Shown piece after piece: positions 17,152 to 27,000 of a stretch of DNA of 64,000 bases. Under the pieces are notes generated by a model, which worked only from the letters and a program-made list of their open reading frames with translations, had not been told where the DNA came from and ran no database searches. Location of the stretch: assembly GCA_018823745.1 (NCBI GenBank), contig JAHJHR010000012.1, forward strand, positions 558,001 to 622,000, in the 5' to 3' direction. The DNA is from Alphaproteobacteria bacterium. GTDB taxonomy: Bacteria; Pseudomonadota; Alphaproteobacteria; Oceanibaculales; Oceanibaculaceae. The stretch's first letter is position 1. Each line of letters opens with the position of its first letter. The position numbers and the translations under genes are program-made.

Positions 17152-17738
17152 GGCGCTTTTCGTCCGGCTTTCCAGCGCGCCAGATCGGCGCCGGTATCGA
17201 TATCCTCCAGAATTGCCGCATAGCCGATGTCGGTGCCGATGCGCGCCCGCGTATCTGACAGGGCCTGTGCCGTTGACCAGCGCACGCCGTCCAGCGCCGG
17301 TAGACGGCGTGTCCGGCGGAACCCGATCAGCCAGTAGCCGCCATCGCCGGACGGCCCGAGCACCGCCTCATGGCGGCGCAGGCGCTCGAAGGCGGCGGCG
17401 ATATGGCTGCCGTCGATATCGGGGATATCGCTGCCAATCAGCACCGCCGGGCCGGGCGGGCGCTGGCCCAGCGCCCGGATCATCCGCCGGCCCAGATCGC
17501 CCTGACCCTGGCCGATGCGCCGCAGACCCTTGGGCCAGCCCCGGTCACGGACCGCCGGGTCCGGGCTGAGCGCCAGCCAGCAGACCCAGCGTGGATCGCG
17601 GCCCAGCCTGCGCAGCAGCCGGGCCAGTTGCTGGCGGTAGAAGCCCCAGGCGGCGACAGGGCCGATATCGCGGGCCAGCCGGCTTTTCACCCGCCCCTGC
17701 CGGGGCCGCTTGGCAAAAACGATGAGATGCCGCTTCAT
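17148..17738 (-). CDS. DUF2064/TIGR04282-type nucleotidyl- or glycosyltransferase
   Basis: A 196-residue protein with an N-terminal [15 protein letters not shown] motif, similar to the sugar-nucleotide binding loop of nucleotidyltransferases, and an acidic LIGSDIPDI motif about 100 residues in. The family (DUF2064) carries an arsenosugar-biosynthesis name in some databases, but no ArsM, ArsS or other arsenic gene is nearby, so that role is doubtful here. Its start overlaps the preceding gene by ATGA (17735-17738), so the pair is translationally coupled, and the family pairing is itself typical. The substrate is unknown. Confidence 0.8.
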   Translation of the reverse strand: MKRHLIVFAKRPRQGRVKSRLARDIGPVAAWGFYRQQLARLLRRLGRDPRWVCWLALSPDPAVRDRGWPKGLRRIGQGQGDLGRRMIRALGQRPPGPAVLIGSDIPDIDGSHIAAAFERLRRHEAVLGPSGDGGYWLIGFRRTRRLPALDGVRWSTAQALSDTRARIGTDIGYAAILEDIDTGADLARWKAGRKAP

Positions 17739-18406
17739 CGGTAGAGCCGGGCAAAACGGGTTGGCGGGACGCCCAGGAAATACAGCGCCAGACAGCCCAG
17801 ATTCCGCAGCACCCGCTGCGTCGCCCCGGCCCGGTAGCGTGTGGCCGAGGTGGTGGCGACAGCATCCAGGGCGACCAGCCGGTGGCGGCCTATGCGGCGG
17901 GCCAGATCGACATCCTCCATCAGCGGGATCGGGCGGTAGCCGCCCAGTTTGGCCAGGAAATCGCGGCGGATCAGCAGCCCCTGATCGCCATAGGGCAGGC
18001 CCAGCACCCGGCTGCGCCAGTTGGCGGAACCGGCGATGCGGCGCAGCGCGGGAGTATCGTCGTCGAAAGCGAGCCGGAAATACCCGGCTTTCCAGTGGTT
18101 TTCGGGGCTGGCGGCGAAAATTTCAACTGTTTTGCGCCAATTGGCGGAGAGCACGGTATCGGCATGCAGGAACAGCAGCCATTCGCCCTGCGCCGCCGCC
18201 GCGCCGGCCGCCAGCTGGCTGCCCCGGCCCTTGGGCGTGGTCAGGACAGTCGCACCGGCGGCAGCGGCAAGCGCGCGGCTGTCATCGACCGATCCACCAT
18301 CGACCAGCAGGATATCGGCACCCTGTATGGCCGCCAGGCAGGCGGGCAGCCGGTCGGCGGCATTCAGGGCCGGGATTACGATGGTCAGGGAGAGCGGCGG
18401 CATCAC
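17735..18406 (-). CDS. Family 2 glycosyltransferase (TIGR04283 type)
   Basis: A 223-residue GT-A fold glycosyltransferase. It begins with LTIVIPALNAADRLP, has the DGGSVDDS loop, the metal-binding FLHADT (DxD-like) motif at about 93-98, and YGDQGLLIRRDFLAKLGG before PLMEDVDLARR. The short length, without an acceptor-binding extension or membrane anchor, fits the TIGR04283 group usually found beside a DUF2064 protein, as here (4-base overlap). The two probably act on a common small glycoside or nucleotide-sugar; the product is not known. Two ATG codons begin the frame (18406 and 18403). Confidence 0.82.
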   Translation of the reverse strand: MMPPLSLTIVIPALNAADRLPACLAAIQGADILLVDGGSVDDSRALAAAAGATVLTTPKGRGSQLAAGAAAAQGEWLLFLHADTVLSANWRKTVEIFAASPENHWKAGYFRLAFDDDTPALRRIAGSANWRSRVLGLPYGDQGLLIRRDFLAKLGGYRPIPLMEDVDLARRIGRHRLVALDAVATTSATRYRAGATQRVLRNLGCLALYFLGVPPTRFARLYR

Positions 18407-18466
18407 ATTCCGGTGCGTCGGCAGGGCGGCGATTGCATCGCCTGATTTCCTACCATAGAGAGGAGA

Positions 18467-18499
18467 ATGGCAATCTACACAAATGGGTGTACAGGATGA
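18467..18499 (+). CDS. Possible 10-residue leader peptide coupled to the phosphotransferase
   Basis: A strong ribosome site, GAGAGGAG at about 18458-18465, is followed at once by an ATG that opens a ten-codon frame (MAIYTNGCTG) whose TGA overlaps the next gene's ATG as ATGA (18496-18499). The phosphotransferase start has no good ribosome site of its own. This is the structure of a translationally coupled leader. The strong site sits very near the ATG, so the reading is tentative; a GTG at 18487 could be an alternative start for the larger gene. Confidence 0.4.
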   Translation: MAIYTNGCTG

Positions 18500-19566
18500 T
18501 CGATCTGCCGGTCCTGTTGGCCGCGCTGCAGCGGCTGCCCGGTTTCGCGGCGGTGGCCCTACCCGATCTCCTGCCCCTGCCGGAGAAGGGCCTGGCCCAT
18601 GACCATGTGCGGATCGCGGGCACTACCTGGCTGCTGCGCATTCCCCGGCAAAGCCAGTTCAGCTTTTCTGCCCTGGACAACCTCTCCTACCAGCAGGCCT
18701 GTTTCGAGCGGGCCGCTTTCAGTGGCCATACGCCGCAATTCCGGGCCGTCCTGCCACCTGGACCGTGTCTGCCAATGGGTGCGCTGCTGGTCGAGGCGAT
18801 TGACGGCGTGCCGCTTGATCTGCCAGAGGACATGGCCGGCATTGCCGCCTGTCTTGCGGCCATCCACAGCCTGCCAGTGCCATCGGATTCCAACCGGAGA
18901 CCGCTGGAAAATCATGGCGATGCGGTCGCGGGGACGCTGGCCTTCATCGAGCGCCAATCAATCGCCCTGACGCAGGCCCTACCTGCGTGCGATGCGCGTC
19001 GGCAGATCGAGTCGGAGTTGGAATGGGCGCGTGGATTCGCAGCAGAATCGGCCGGCCAGTCCCAGCCACTGACGCTGGTGCTGAGCGACACGCATCCGGG
19101 GAACTACCTGCGGCGCAAGGATGGTCGGGTGATCTGCGTCGATCTGGAAAAGGCGCTGTATGGCGCGCCGGGAATCGATCTGGCGCATGCAAGCCTCTAT
19201 ACCTCGACGAGCTGGGATATCGCCAGCGCCGCCACCCTCACCCGCCCTGAAATCGAAAGCTTCTACCGGCACTACCTGTCGCTTCTGCCGGGTGGTATGG
19301 CCGATTCGCTGCGGGTTTGGCTGCTGCCTTTGCGCCGCCTGACCTGGCTGCGCTCGGTCACCTGGTGCGTGCATTACCGGATGGAATCCATCAAGGCCCG
19401 GCAGCGCGACAAGGCGGTGGCCGCCTCCACTGAGGATTGGTCGACAGAGGATGTCGATGCCGCCCTGATTGCGCATGTCGAGCACCGGGTGGCGGATTAT
19501 CTCGATCCGCAGACCATTGCGCGGATTCGTTGCGAATGGGTTGGAGAGCGCCCGCTCAGCCTCTAG
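18496..19566 (+). CDS. Aminoglycoside/choline-kinase-type phosphotransferase
   Basis: A 356-residue kinase-fold protein. The catalytic loop reads LSDTHPGNYL (Brenner-type aspartate and asparagine), and the metal-binding motif is CVDLEKALYGAPGIDLAH. The ATP-binding N-lobe is short. This places it in the APH/choline kinase family, whose members phosphorylate small alcohols or aminoglycosides; the substrate cannot be told, and antibiotic resistance should not be assumed. The start at 18496 overlaps a possible leader peptide. The frame stays open far upstream, but that part lies antisense to the two glycosyltransferase genes and is not believed. DUF4169 follows after nine bases. Confidence 0.82.
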   Translation: MIDLPVLLAALQRLPGFAAVALPDLLPLPEKGLAHDHVRIAGTTWLLRIPRQSQFSFSALDNLSYQQACFERAAFSGHTPQFRAVLPPGPCLPMGALLVEAIDGVPLDLPEDMAGIAACLAAIHSLPVPSDSNRRPLENHGDAVAGTLAFIERQSIALTQALPACDARRQIESELEWARGFAAESAGQSQPLTLVLSDTHPGNYLRRKDGRVICVDLEKALYGAPGIDLAHASLYTSTSWDIASAATLTRPEIESFYRHYLSLLPGGMADSLRVWLLPLRRLTWLRSVTWCVHYRMESIKARQRDKAVAASTEDWSTEDVDAALIAHVEHRVADYLDPQTIARIRCEWVGERPLSL

Positions 19567-19575
19567 AGTGAAGGC

Positions 19576-19761
19576 ATGTCGGCAGAAATCATCAATCTGA
19601 AGGATTTCCGGAAACGTCAGGCGAAGCTGGAAAAACAGCGCCAGGCCGAGGAAAATCGCGTCCGCTTCGGCCGCAGCAAGGCCGAGAAACTCAAGGAAAG
19701 CGCCGATAAAAAGCGCCATGATGCCGATCTGGACGGCAAGAAACGCGACCCGGAAAGCTGA
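19576..19761 (+). CDS. DUF4169 family small basic protein
   Basis: A 61-residue, highly charged protein beginning MSAEIINLKDFRKRQAK, the signature of DUF4169, a short alphaproteobacterial family without known function. Nearly all of it is predicted helix rich in Lys, Arg and Glu. It starts nine bases after the phosphotransferase and precedes the radical SAM gene by 53 bases, all on the same strand. Confidence 0.82.
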   Translation: MSAEIINLKDFRKRQAKLEKQRQAEENRVRFGRSKAEKLKESADKKRHDADLDGKKRDPES

Positions 19762-19814
19762 CTTTCTGATTCTGTGTTCTTGATTTGTTCTATGCGCGGG
19801 CTTAGCGTTCCGTC

Positions 19815-20921
19815 ATGGTTGACGAAACCCCCTCTCTGCCGAAAAAGGGCCGTGGCGCTGTCCGCAATGACAGTGGCCGCTACGAGCGCTATGGCCGCAT
19901 CGCCATTGATGATGGCTGGGAACGGCCGGCAGAGGTGGAATTCCCCGACGAGAACCGCCCGGTAACGATCATCGGGCTGGATACCAGCCGCACCATCATC
20001 AGCCACAACACCTCCCCCGATATTCCCTTCGACCGGTCGATCAACCCGTATAAGGGCTGCGAGCATGGCTGCATCTATTGCTATGCCCGGCCGACCCATG
20101 CCTATCTCGGCCTGTCGCCGGGGCTGGATTTCGAAACCCGCATCTTCGCCAAGCCGGACGCCGCCTTGCTGCTGGAGAAGGCGTTCCGGCAGCCGCGCTA
20201 CCGGCCGGCGGTGATCTCACTGGGGGCGAACACCGATCCCTACCAGCCAATCGAGCGACAGCGCGGCATCACCCGTTCGGTGCTGGAGGTGCTGGAGCGG
20301 TTCGGCCATCCGGTCGGCATTGTCACCAAATCGGCGCTGGTCACCCGCGACATCGATATCCTGGCGAGGATGGCGGAACGGCGGCTGGTCTCGGTCTTCC
20401 TGTCGATCACCACGCTGGACCGCGACCTTGCCCGGTCGATGGAGCCGCGCGCCGCGACACCGCCGCGCCGGCTGGAGGCGCTGCGGCTTCTGTCCCAGGC
20501 CGGCATCCCGGTCGGCGTCATGGCTGCGCCGATGATCCCGGCGCTGAATGATCACGAGCTGGAATCGATCCTGGAAGCGGCGGTCGAGGCTGGTGCGCGC
20601 TCCGCCTCCTATGTGCTGCTGCGCCTGCCGCTGGAGATCAAGGATCTGTTCGCCGACTGGCTGACCGCCCACCAGCCGGGCCGGGCGAAACATGTGCTGT
20701 CTCTGGTACGCGATACCCGTGGCGGCGCGCTCTACCGGTCGGATTTCGGCACACGCATGCGTGGCGAGGGTCCCTATGCCCAGCTTCTCGAACAACGCTT
20801 TCGCGCCGCTGTCCGCCGCTACGGCCTGAACCGCCACCGCTGGGATCTGGACCTTTCTCAGTTTAGCGTGCCGCCGCTCGCCGACGGGGCTGAAGCGGGT
20901 GGCCAGTTGACGCTGTTCTAG
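19815..20921 (+). CDS. PA0069-family radical SAM protein
   Basis: A 368-residue protein with the radical SAM cysteine motif GCEHGCIYC (Cys82, Cys86, Cys89), a CX3CX2C arrangement seen in the spore-photoproduct-lyase-like PA0069/Rv2578c group. The [12 protein letters not shown] context and the YARPTHAY that follows are characteristic. The enzyme should bind a 4Fe-4S cluster and cleave S-adenosylmethionine, but the family's substrate is not established to my knowledge. rnhB follows after 43 bases and then ccrM. Confidence 0.9.
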   Translation: MVDETPSLPKKGRGAVRNDSGRYERYGRIAIDDGWERPAEVEFPDENRPVTIIGLDTSRTIISHNTSPDIPFDRSINPYKGCEHGCIYCYARPTHAYLGLSPGLDFETRIFAKPDAALLLEKAFRQPRYRPAVISLGANTDPYQPIERQRGITRSVLEVLERFGHPVGIVTKSALVTRDIDILARMAERRLVSVFLSITTLDRDLARSMEPRAATPPRRLEALRLLSQAGIPVGVMAAPMIPALNDHELESILEAAVEAGARSASYVLLRLPLEIKDLFADWLTAHQPGRAKHVLSLVRDTRGGALYRSDFGTRMRGEGPYAQLLEQRFRAAVRRYGLNRHRWDLDLSQFSVPPLADGAEAGGQLTLF

Positions 20922-20964
20922 CCTGCCCCCTATCCTGCGCCGACAGAGACGCCACAGGGATGAC

Positions 20965-21591
20965 ATGCCGCATCTGGAGCTGGAGCGCGCGGCTGGCGGG
21001 ATCGTCGCCGGCATAGACGAGGTGGGACGCGGGCCCTGGGCCGGGCCGGTGGTCGCGGCTGCCGTGGTGCTGGACGAGGCGCGCCTGCCGCCGGATATCG
21101 CCGCCGCCATCGATGATTCCAAGAAACTGACCGCCGAGCGCCGGCTGGCGCTGCTGGAGGCGATCCGCTGCTGCGCCTGGATCGGCATCGGCGCCGCCAG
21201 CACGGCGGAGATCGACCGGCTGAACATCCTGCAGGCAACCTATCTTGCCATGCAGCGGGCCTTGCGCCGGCTGCCGGTCTTGCCCTGCCTGGCGCTGGTC
21301 GATGGCAACCGGGCGCCATCCCTGCCCTGCCGTGTGCAGACCATCATCGGCGGCGACGGGGTGTCGCTGTCGATTGCTGCCGCTTCCATCGTCGCCAAGG
21401 TGACGCGCGACCGGGCGATGCAGCGTCTCGATCTGCGCTATGCCGGCTATGGCTGGTCGACCAATGTCGGTTATGGCACGGCGGAACATCAGGCCGGCCT
21501 GGCCAGTCACGGGCCGACGCGGCACCACCGGCACTCCTTCCGCCCGATTCAACTGCTTCTGGCGCCTGCTGTAAGCGACGCTTTAGCATAG
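20965..21591 (+). CDS. rnhB: Ribonuclease HII
   Basis: A 208-residue enzyme that removes RNA from RNA-DNA hybrids and initiates excision of misincorporated ribonucleotides. It has the catalytic [13 protein letters not shown] (Asp18, Glu19) and the later acidic residue in LALVDGNR. Length is normal for the family. It is followed by ccrM, an arrangement I recall from many Alphaproteobacteria; the 54-base gap holds a possible ccrM promoter with two GANTC sites. Confidence 0.96.
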   Translation: MPHLELERAAGGIVAGIDEVGRGPWAGPVVAAAVVLDEARLPPDIAAAIDDSKKLTAERRLALLEAIRCCAWIGIGAASTAEIDRLNILQATYLAMQRALRRLPVLPCLALVDGNRAPSLPCRVQTIIGGDGVSLSIAAASIVAKVTRDRAMQRLDLRYAGYGWSTNVGYGTAEHQAGLASHGPTRHHRHSFRPIQLLLAPAVSDALA

Positions 21592-22791
<1,200 letters not shown>

Positions 22792-22797
22792 GCGCCT

Positions 22798-24078
22798 CTA
22801 CCGCGCCTTCGGTTCCTTCAGCGGCAGCAGGAGGACGAGGCCGATCACGAAGAACACGATGATCGTCGCCATGCCGGCGCGCTGGCTGTCGAACATCAGC
22901 GTCACCCAGCCCAGCAGCATCGGCCCGGCCCAGGCGGTGGCCTTGCCGGACAAGGCGAACAGGCCGAACATCTCGGCCTCGCGGCCTTCCGGGGACAGCC
23001 GCGTCATCAGGCTGCGCCCGGCGGCCTGCGCCGGCCCGACGAACAGGCCCAGCGTCAGGGTCAGTATCCAGAACCAGGTCACATCCTCGACCAGCAGCAC
23101 CGGAATGCCGAAGCCGATCAGGCAGACCAAAGTGATCAGGATGGTACGCTTCGGGCCGATCCAGTCATCAATCCAGGCAAACAGGAAGGCGCCCAACCCG
23201 GCCGTCACATTCATGGCGATGCCGAACTGGATGATCTCCGCGAAGCTCATGCCGAAGGTGCCGGCAGCATAGATGCCGCCAAAGGCGAACAGCGTGGTCA
23301 GCCCGTCGACATAGAACATCCGGGCCAGCAGGAAGCGCACCATCGGCCCGTGCTGGCGGATATCGCGCAGCAGTCGCACCAGCTCCGCCAGCCCCTGACC
23401 CGTGGCGGTGGCCAGCGGCAGGCCGGAGGCCGCGCGGTCGGGCGTCCAGATCAGCAGCGGCACCATGAAGACGAGATACCAGCCGGCGACCAGCAGGGCG
23501 GTGGCACGTACCGGCTCCGCCGCGTCGGGGTCCAGGCCAAAGGGTGGCGGGTCGGCCTGCACCAGGCCAAACAGCGCCACGACCAGACAGGCCAGCCCGC
23601 CGCCATAGCCCGCCGCCCAGCCCCAGCCGGACAGCCGCCCGACCCGGCCCGGCGTGGTCAGATCCGGCAGCATCGAATTATAGAAGATGGTGGCATATTC
23701 GTAGCCCAGCGCGCCCAGCGCCACTAAAGCCAGGGCCAGCGGGATATCCCCGGCATCGGGCTTCACGAACCACAGGCCGGCGCTGGCAACGATGCTGAGC
23801 AGGCTGAACCAGATGATCCAGGGCTTGCGCGCCCCGGCGCGGTCGGCGATGGCGCCGAGGATTGGCCCGGTCAGGGCCACGGCCAGTCCGGCCAGCCCGG
23901 TGGTCTGGCCCCACAGGAAGGTGCCCTGCTCCGGCGTTTCGGCGACGCCGCGGGTGAAATAGGCGGCGAAGATGAAAGTGGTGATCACCGTCGGATAGGC
24001 ATTGTTCGCCCAGTCGAACAGGCACCAGGAAAACACCGCCCGGCGGCTGGGGCGGGGGGATGCGACGGAGTGGGTCAA
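22798..24078 (-). CDS. UMF1-family MFS transporter
   Basis: A 426-residue integral membrane protein with about 12 hydrophobic segments. The N-terminal FSWCLFDWANNAYPTVITTFIF is characteristic of the UMF1 (Atg22-like) branch of the major facilitator superfamily, and AIADRAGARKPWI is the MFS loop 2-3 motif. The yeast relative exports amino acids from the vacuole; bacterial substrates are not known. It begins nine bases after the NAD-GDH stop on the same strand, so the two are likely co-transcribed, which makes an amino-acid or metabolite role plausible but unproven. Confidence 0.88.
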   Translation of the reverse strand: MTHSVASPRPSRRAVFSWCLFDWANNAYPTVITTFIFAAYFTRGVAETPEQGTFLWGQTTGLAGLAVALTGPILGAIADRAGARKPWIIWFSLLSIVASAGLWFVKPDAGDIPLALALVALGALGYEYATIFYNSMLPDLTTPGRVGRLSGWGWAAGYGGGLACLVVALFGLVQADPPPFGLDPDAAEPVRATALLVAGWYLVFMVPLLIWTPDRAASGLPLATATGQGLAELVRLLRDIRQHGPMVRFLLARMFYVDGLTTLFAFGGIYAAGTFGMSFAEIIQFGIAMNVTAGLGAFLFAWIDDWIGPKRTILITLVCLIGFGIPVLLVEDVTWFWILTLTLGLFVGPAQAAGRSLMTRLSPEGREAEMFGLFALSGKATAWAGPMLLGWVTLMFDSQRAGMATIIVFFVIGLVLLLPLKEPKAR

Positions 24079-24087
24079 GGGCGTGTC

Positions 24088-27000
24088 CTACCCCAGCAGA
24101 AGCGCGCGGATCTGCGCATTGGCGACGGTCAGCATGGCAAGATCGACACCGCCCGGCGTGGCCCGCAGATCGGCCAGAAGCTGCGCCGCCTTGGCGGTCG
24201 CCGTGTCGTTGGCCGCCGCCCAGGAGTCGATGGCGTCGGTGTCGAGCGCCAGGGACTGCGCCTTCGCATGATCCAGCACCTTGCGGGTGAGCAGCGACTG
24301 ATGCTGGTACAGATCATCAATGGCGGTTGTCAGAGCGATTTTCTGCCAGTGTGTGTCGACCGGCAGCGCGCCGGCGGCACTGCGCAGCCAGTCCAGCCCG
24401 AAGCGGCTGCCGATGGCGAAATAGATGCGCGCCACATCGGCGGTATCCGCCTTGTCCGAGGCGGCGGCGATGCGCACGATATCGGGAGCACTGGCCAGGT
24501 AATCCACGGCGGCCACCTCGGTCGCCAGCGATGCCGAGATGCCGTGCCCGGTATAGGCGGCGGCGCGCTGTTGCAGCCCCTCCAGCTCCTGCGGTGACAT
24601 CACGCGGTCGAGCGCCGATTGCAGGGCGCCGATGCCCGGCCCGAAGGCCTTGATCGACTGGCTGATATCCAGCGGCTGCTCGCCATGGGCCAGGAACCAC
24701 AGGGTGGCGCGTTCCGTCAGGCGGCCCAGCTCCAGCAGCATCTCGATCTGCACACTGGCCGGCACCTTGCCGTCCAGATCCTCGATCTCGCTCCAGCGGT
24801 CGCGCAGGGCGAAGGCCTCGCGGCTGATCGTATAGGCGCGGGCGATGTCGCTGGGCGTGCGGCCGGTCTTTTCCTGGATCGCGGTGACGAAGCCGCTGCC
24901 GACGCGGTTCACCATGGAATTGGTGGTCACGGTGGTGATGATCTCGCGCCGCAGCCGGTGCTGGGCGATGTGATCCTTGTACTGGGCGCGCAGGCGTTCC
25001 GGGAAATAGCGCAGCAGATCCTCGACCAGCAGCGGATCGTCCGGCAAATCGGAATCGAGCAGGTCGTTATACAGCGCGATCTTGGAATAGGAGAGCAGGA
25101 TGGCCAGTTCCGGGCGGGTCAGGCCCTCGCCGCTGGCTGCGCGCTCGGTCAGCGCCTCGTCATCGGGCAGATATTCGATGGCGCGGTCCAGCTTTCCGCC
25201 GCGCTCCAGATGGCGCATCAGGCGGGCATGCGTGTCCAGCAATTCCGGGGCGACAGTCTGCTCGATGCTGATTGCCTGGGTCTGCAGGTAATTGTGGCGC
25301 AGCACATGCTCGCCGACCGCCTCGGTCATCTCGGTCAGCAGCTTGTTGCGCTGCTTCTCCGTCATGTCACCGCCGGACACCACGCCACCCAGCAGGATCT
25401 TGATGTTCACCTCATGGTCGGAGCAGTCGACACCGGCGGAGTTATCAATGAAATCGGTGTTGATGCGCCCGCCGCGGGCGGCATATTCGATGCGGCCGCG
25501 CTGGGTCATGCCCAGATTGGCGCCCTCACCGACCACCTTGGCGCGGATATCCTGGCCATTGATGCGGATGGCGTCATTGGCGCGGTCGCCGGCCTCCGCA
25601 TTGGTCTCGCCGCGGGCCTTCACATAGCTGCCGATACCGCCGAACCACAGCAGATCGACCTCGGCCAGCAGAATCGCGTTCATCAGTTCGTTCGGCGTCA
25701 CCGTCTCGCGGGTGATGCCGAGGGCGGCGCGCGCCTCGGGCGACAATTTCAGCGATTTGGCCTTGCGGTCGAAGATCGCCCCGCCCTTTGACAGCAGCGC
25801 CTCATTGTAATCCGTCCAGTTCGAGCGCGGCAGATCGAACAGCCGCTGGCGCTCGACCAGGCTGGTGGCGGCATCCGGGTTCGGATCGATGAAGATGTGC
25901 AGATGATTGAAGGCGGCGATCAGCCGGATATGCGGCGACAGCAGCATGCCATTGCCGAACACGTCACCCGACATGTCGCCGACGCCGGCCACGGTGAAAT
26001 CCTCAGACTGGATATCCCGCCCTATCTCCCGGAAATGCCGTTTCACGCCTTCCCAGGCGCCGCGCGCGGTGATGCCCATCTTCTTGTGGTCATAGCCGGC
26101 CGAGCCACCCGAGGCAAAGGCGTCGCCCAGCCAGAAGCCATATTGCACCGAGACCGAATTGGCGATGTCGGAGAAGGTTGCCGTGCCCTTGTCGGCGGCA
26201 ACCACGAGATAGGGGTCATCCTCATCCAGCCGGATTACATTATCCGGCGGCAGGATCGTCGTGCCCTTCACATTGTCGGTGATGTCCAGCATCCCGTACA
26301 TGAAGGTCTTGTAGCAGGCGATGACCTCTTCCATCAGCGCCTCGCGGCCACCTTCGGCGGGCGGACGCTTCACGACGAAGCCGCCCTTGGAGCCGACCGG
26401 CACGATGACGGCGTTCTTCACCATCTGCGCCTTCATCAGGCCCAGCACCTCGGTGCGGAAATCCTCCTTGCGGTCGGACCAGCGGATGCCGCCGCGCGCG
26501 ACCTTGCCGCCGCGCAAATGCACGGCCTCGACCCGGGGCGAATAGACCCAGATCTCGACCATCGGCCGGGGCAGCGGCAGCTCGTCGATGCGCTGGCTGT
26601 CCAGCTTGAAGGAGATATAGGGCTTTGGCTGGCCCGCCGAATCCGGCTGGAAGGCGTTGGTGCGCAGGGTGACATCAACCAGATTCACGAAGCGCCGCAG
26701 GATGCGGTCCTCGTCCAGATTGCTGACCGCGTCCAGCGCATGTTCGATTTCGACCAGGATGCCGCGCGCCTTGGTGGCCGCAGACTTGCTCTGGTTCGGA
26801 TCGAAGCGCGTGGTGAACAGATCGACCACCAGCCGCGCGACATGCGGATATTTCGCCAGCGTCTGCTCAATATAATCCTGGCTGAAGGTGAAGCCGGTCT
26901 GCTTCAGGTATTTCGCATAGGCGCGCATGATCGCGGCCTGGCGGGCGGTCAGCCCGGCGCGCATCACCAGCCGGTTGAAGCCGTCATCCTCGGCCTCGCC

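Noticed and set aside
17710..18495. N-terminal extension of the phosphotransferase frame
   Set aside because: The extra 260 residues are antisense to the two glycosyltransferase-type genes and look random; the kinase domain begins near 18496.
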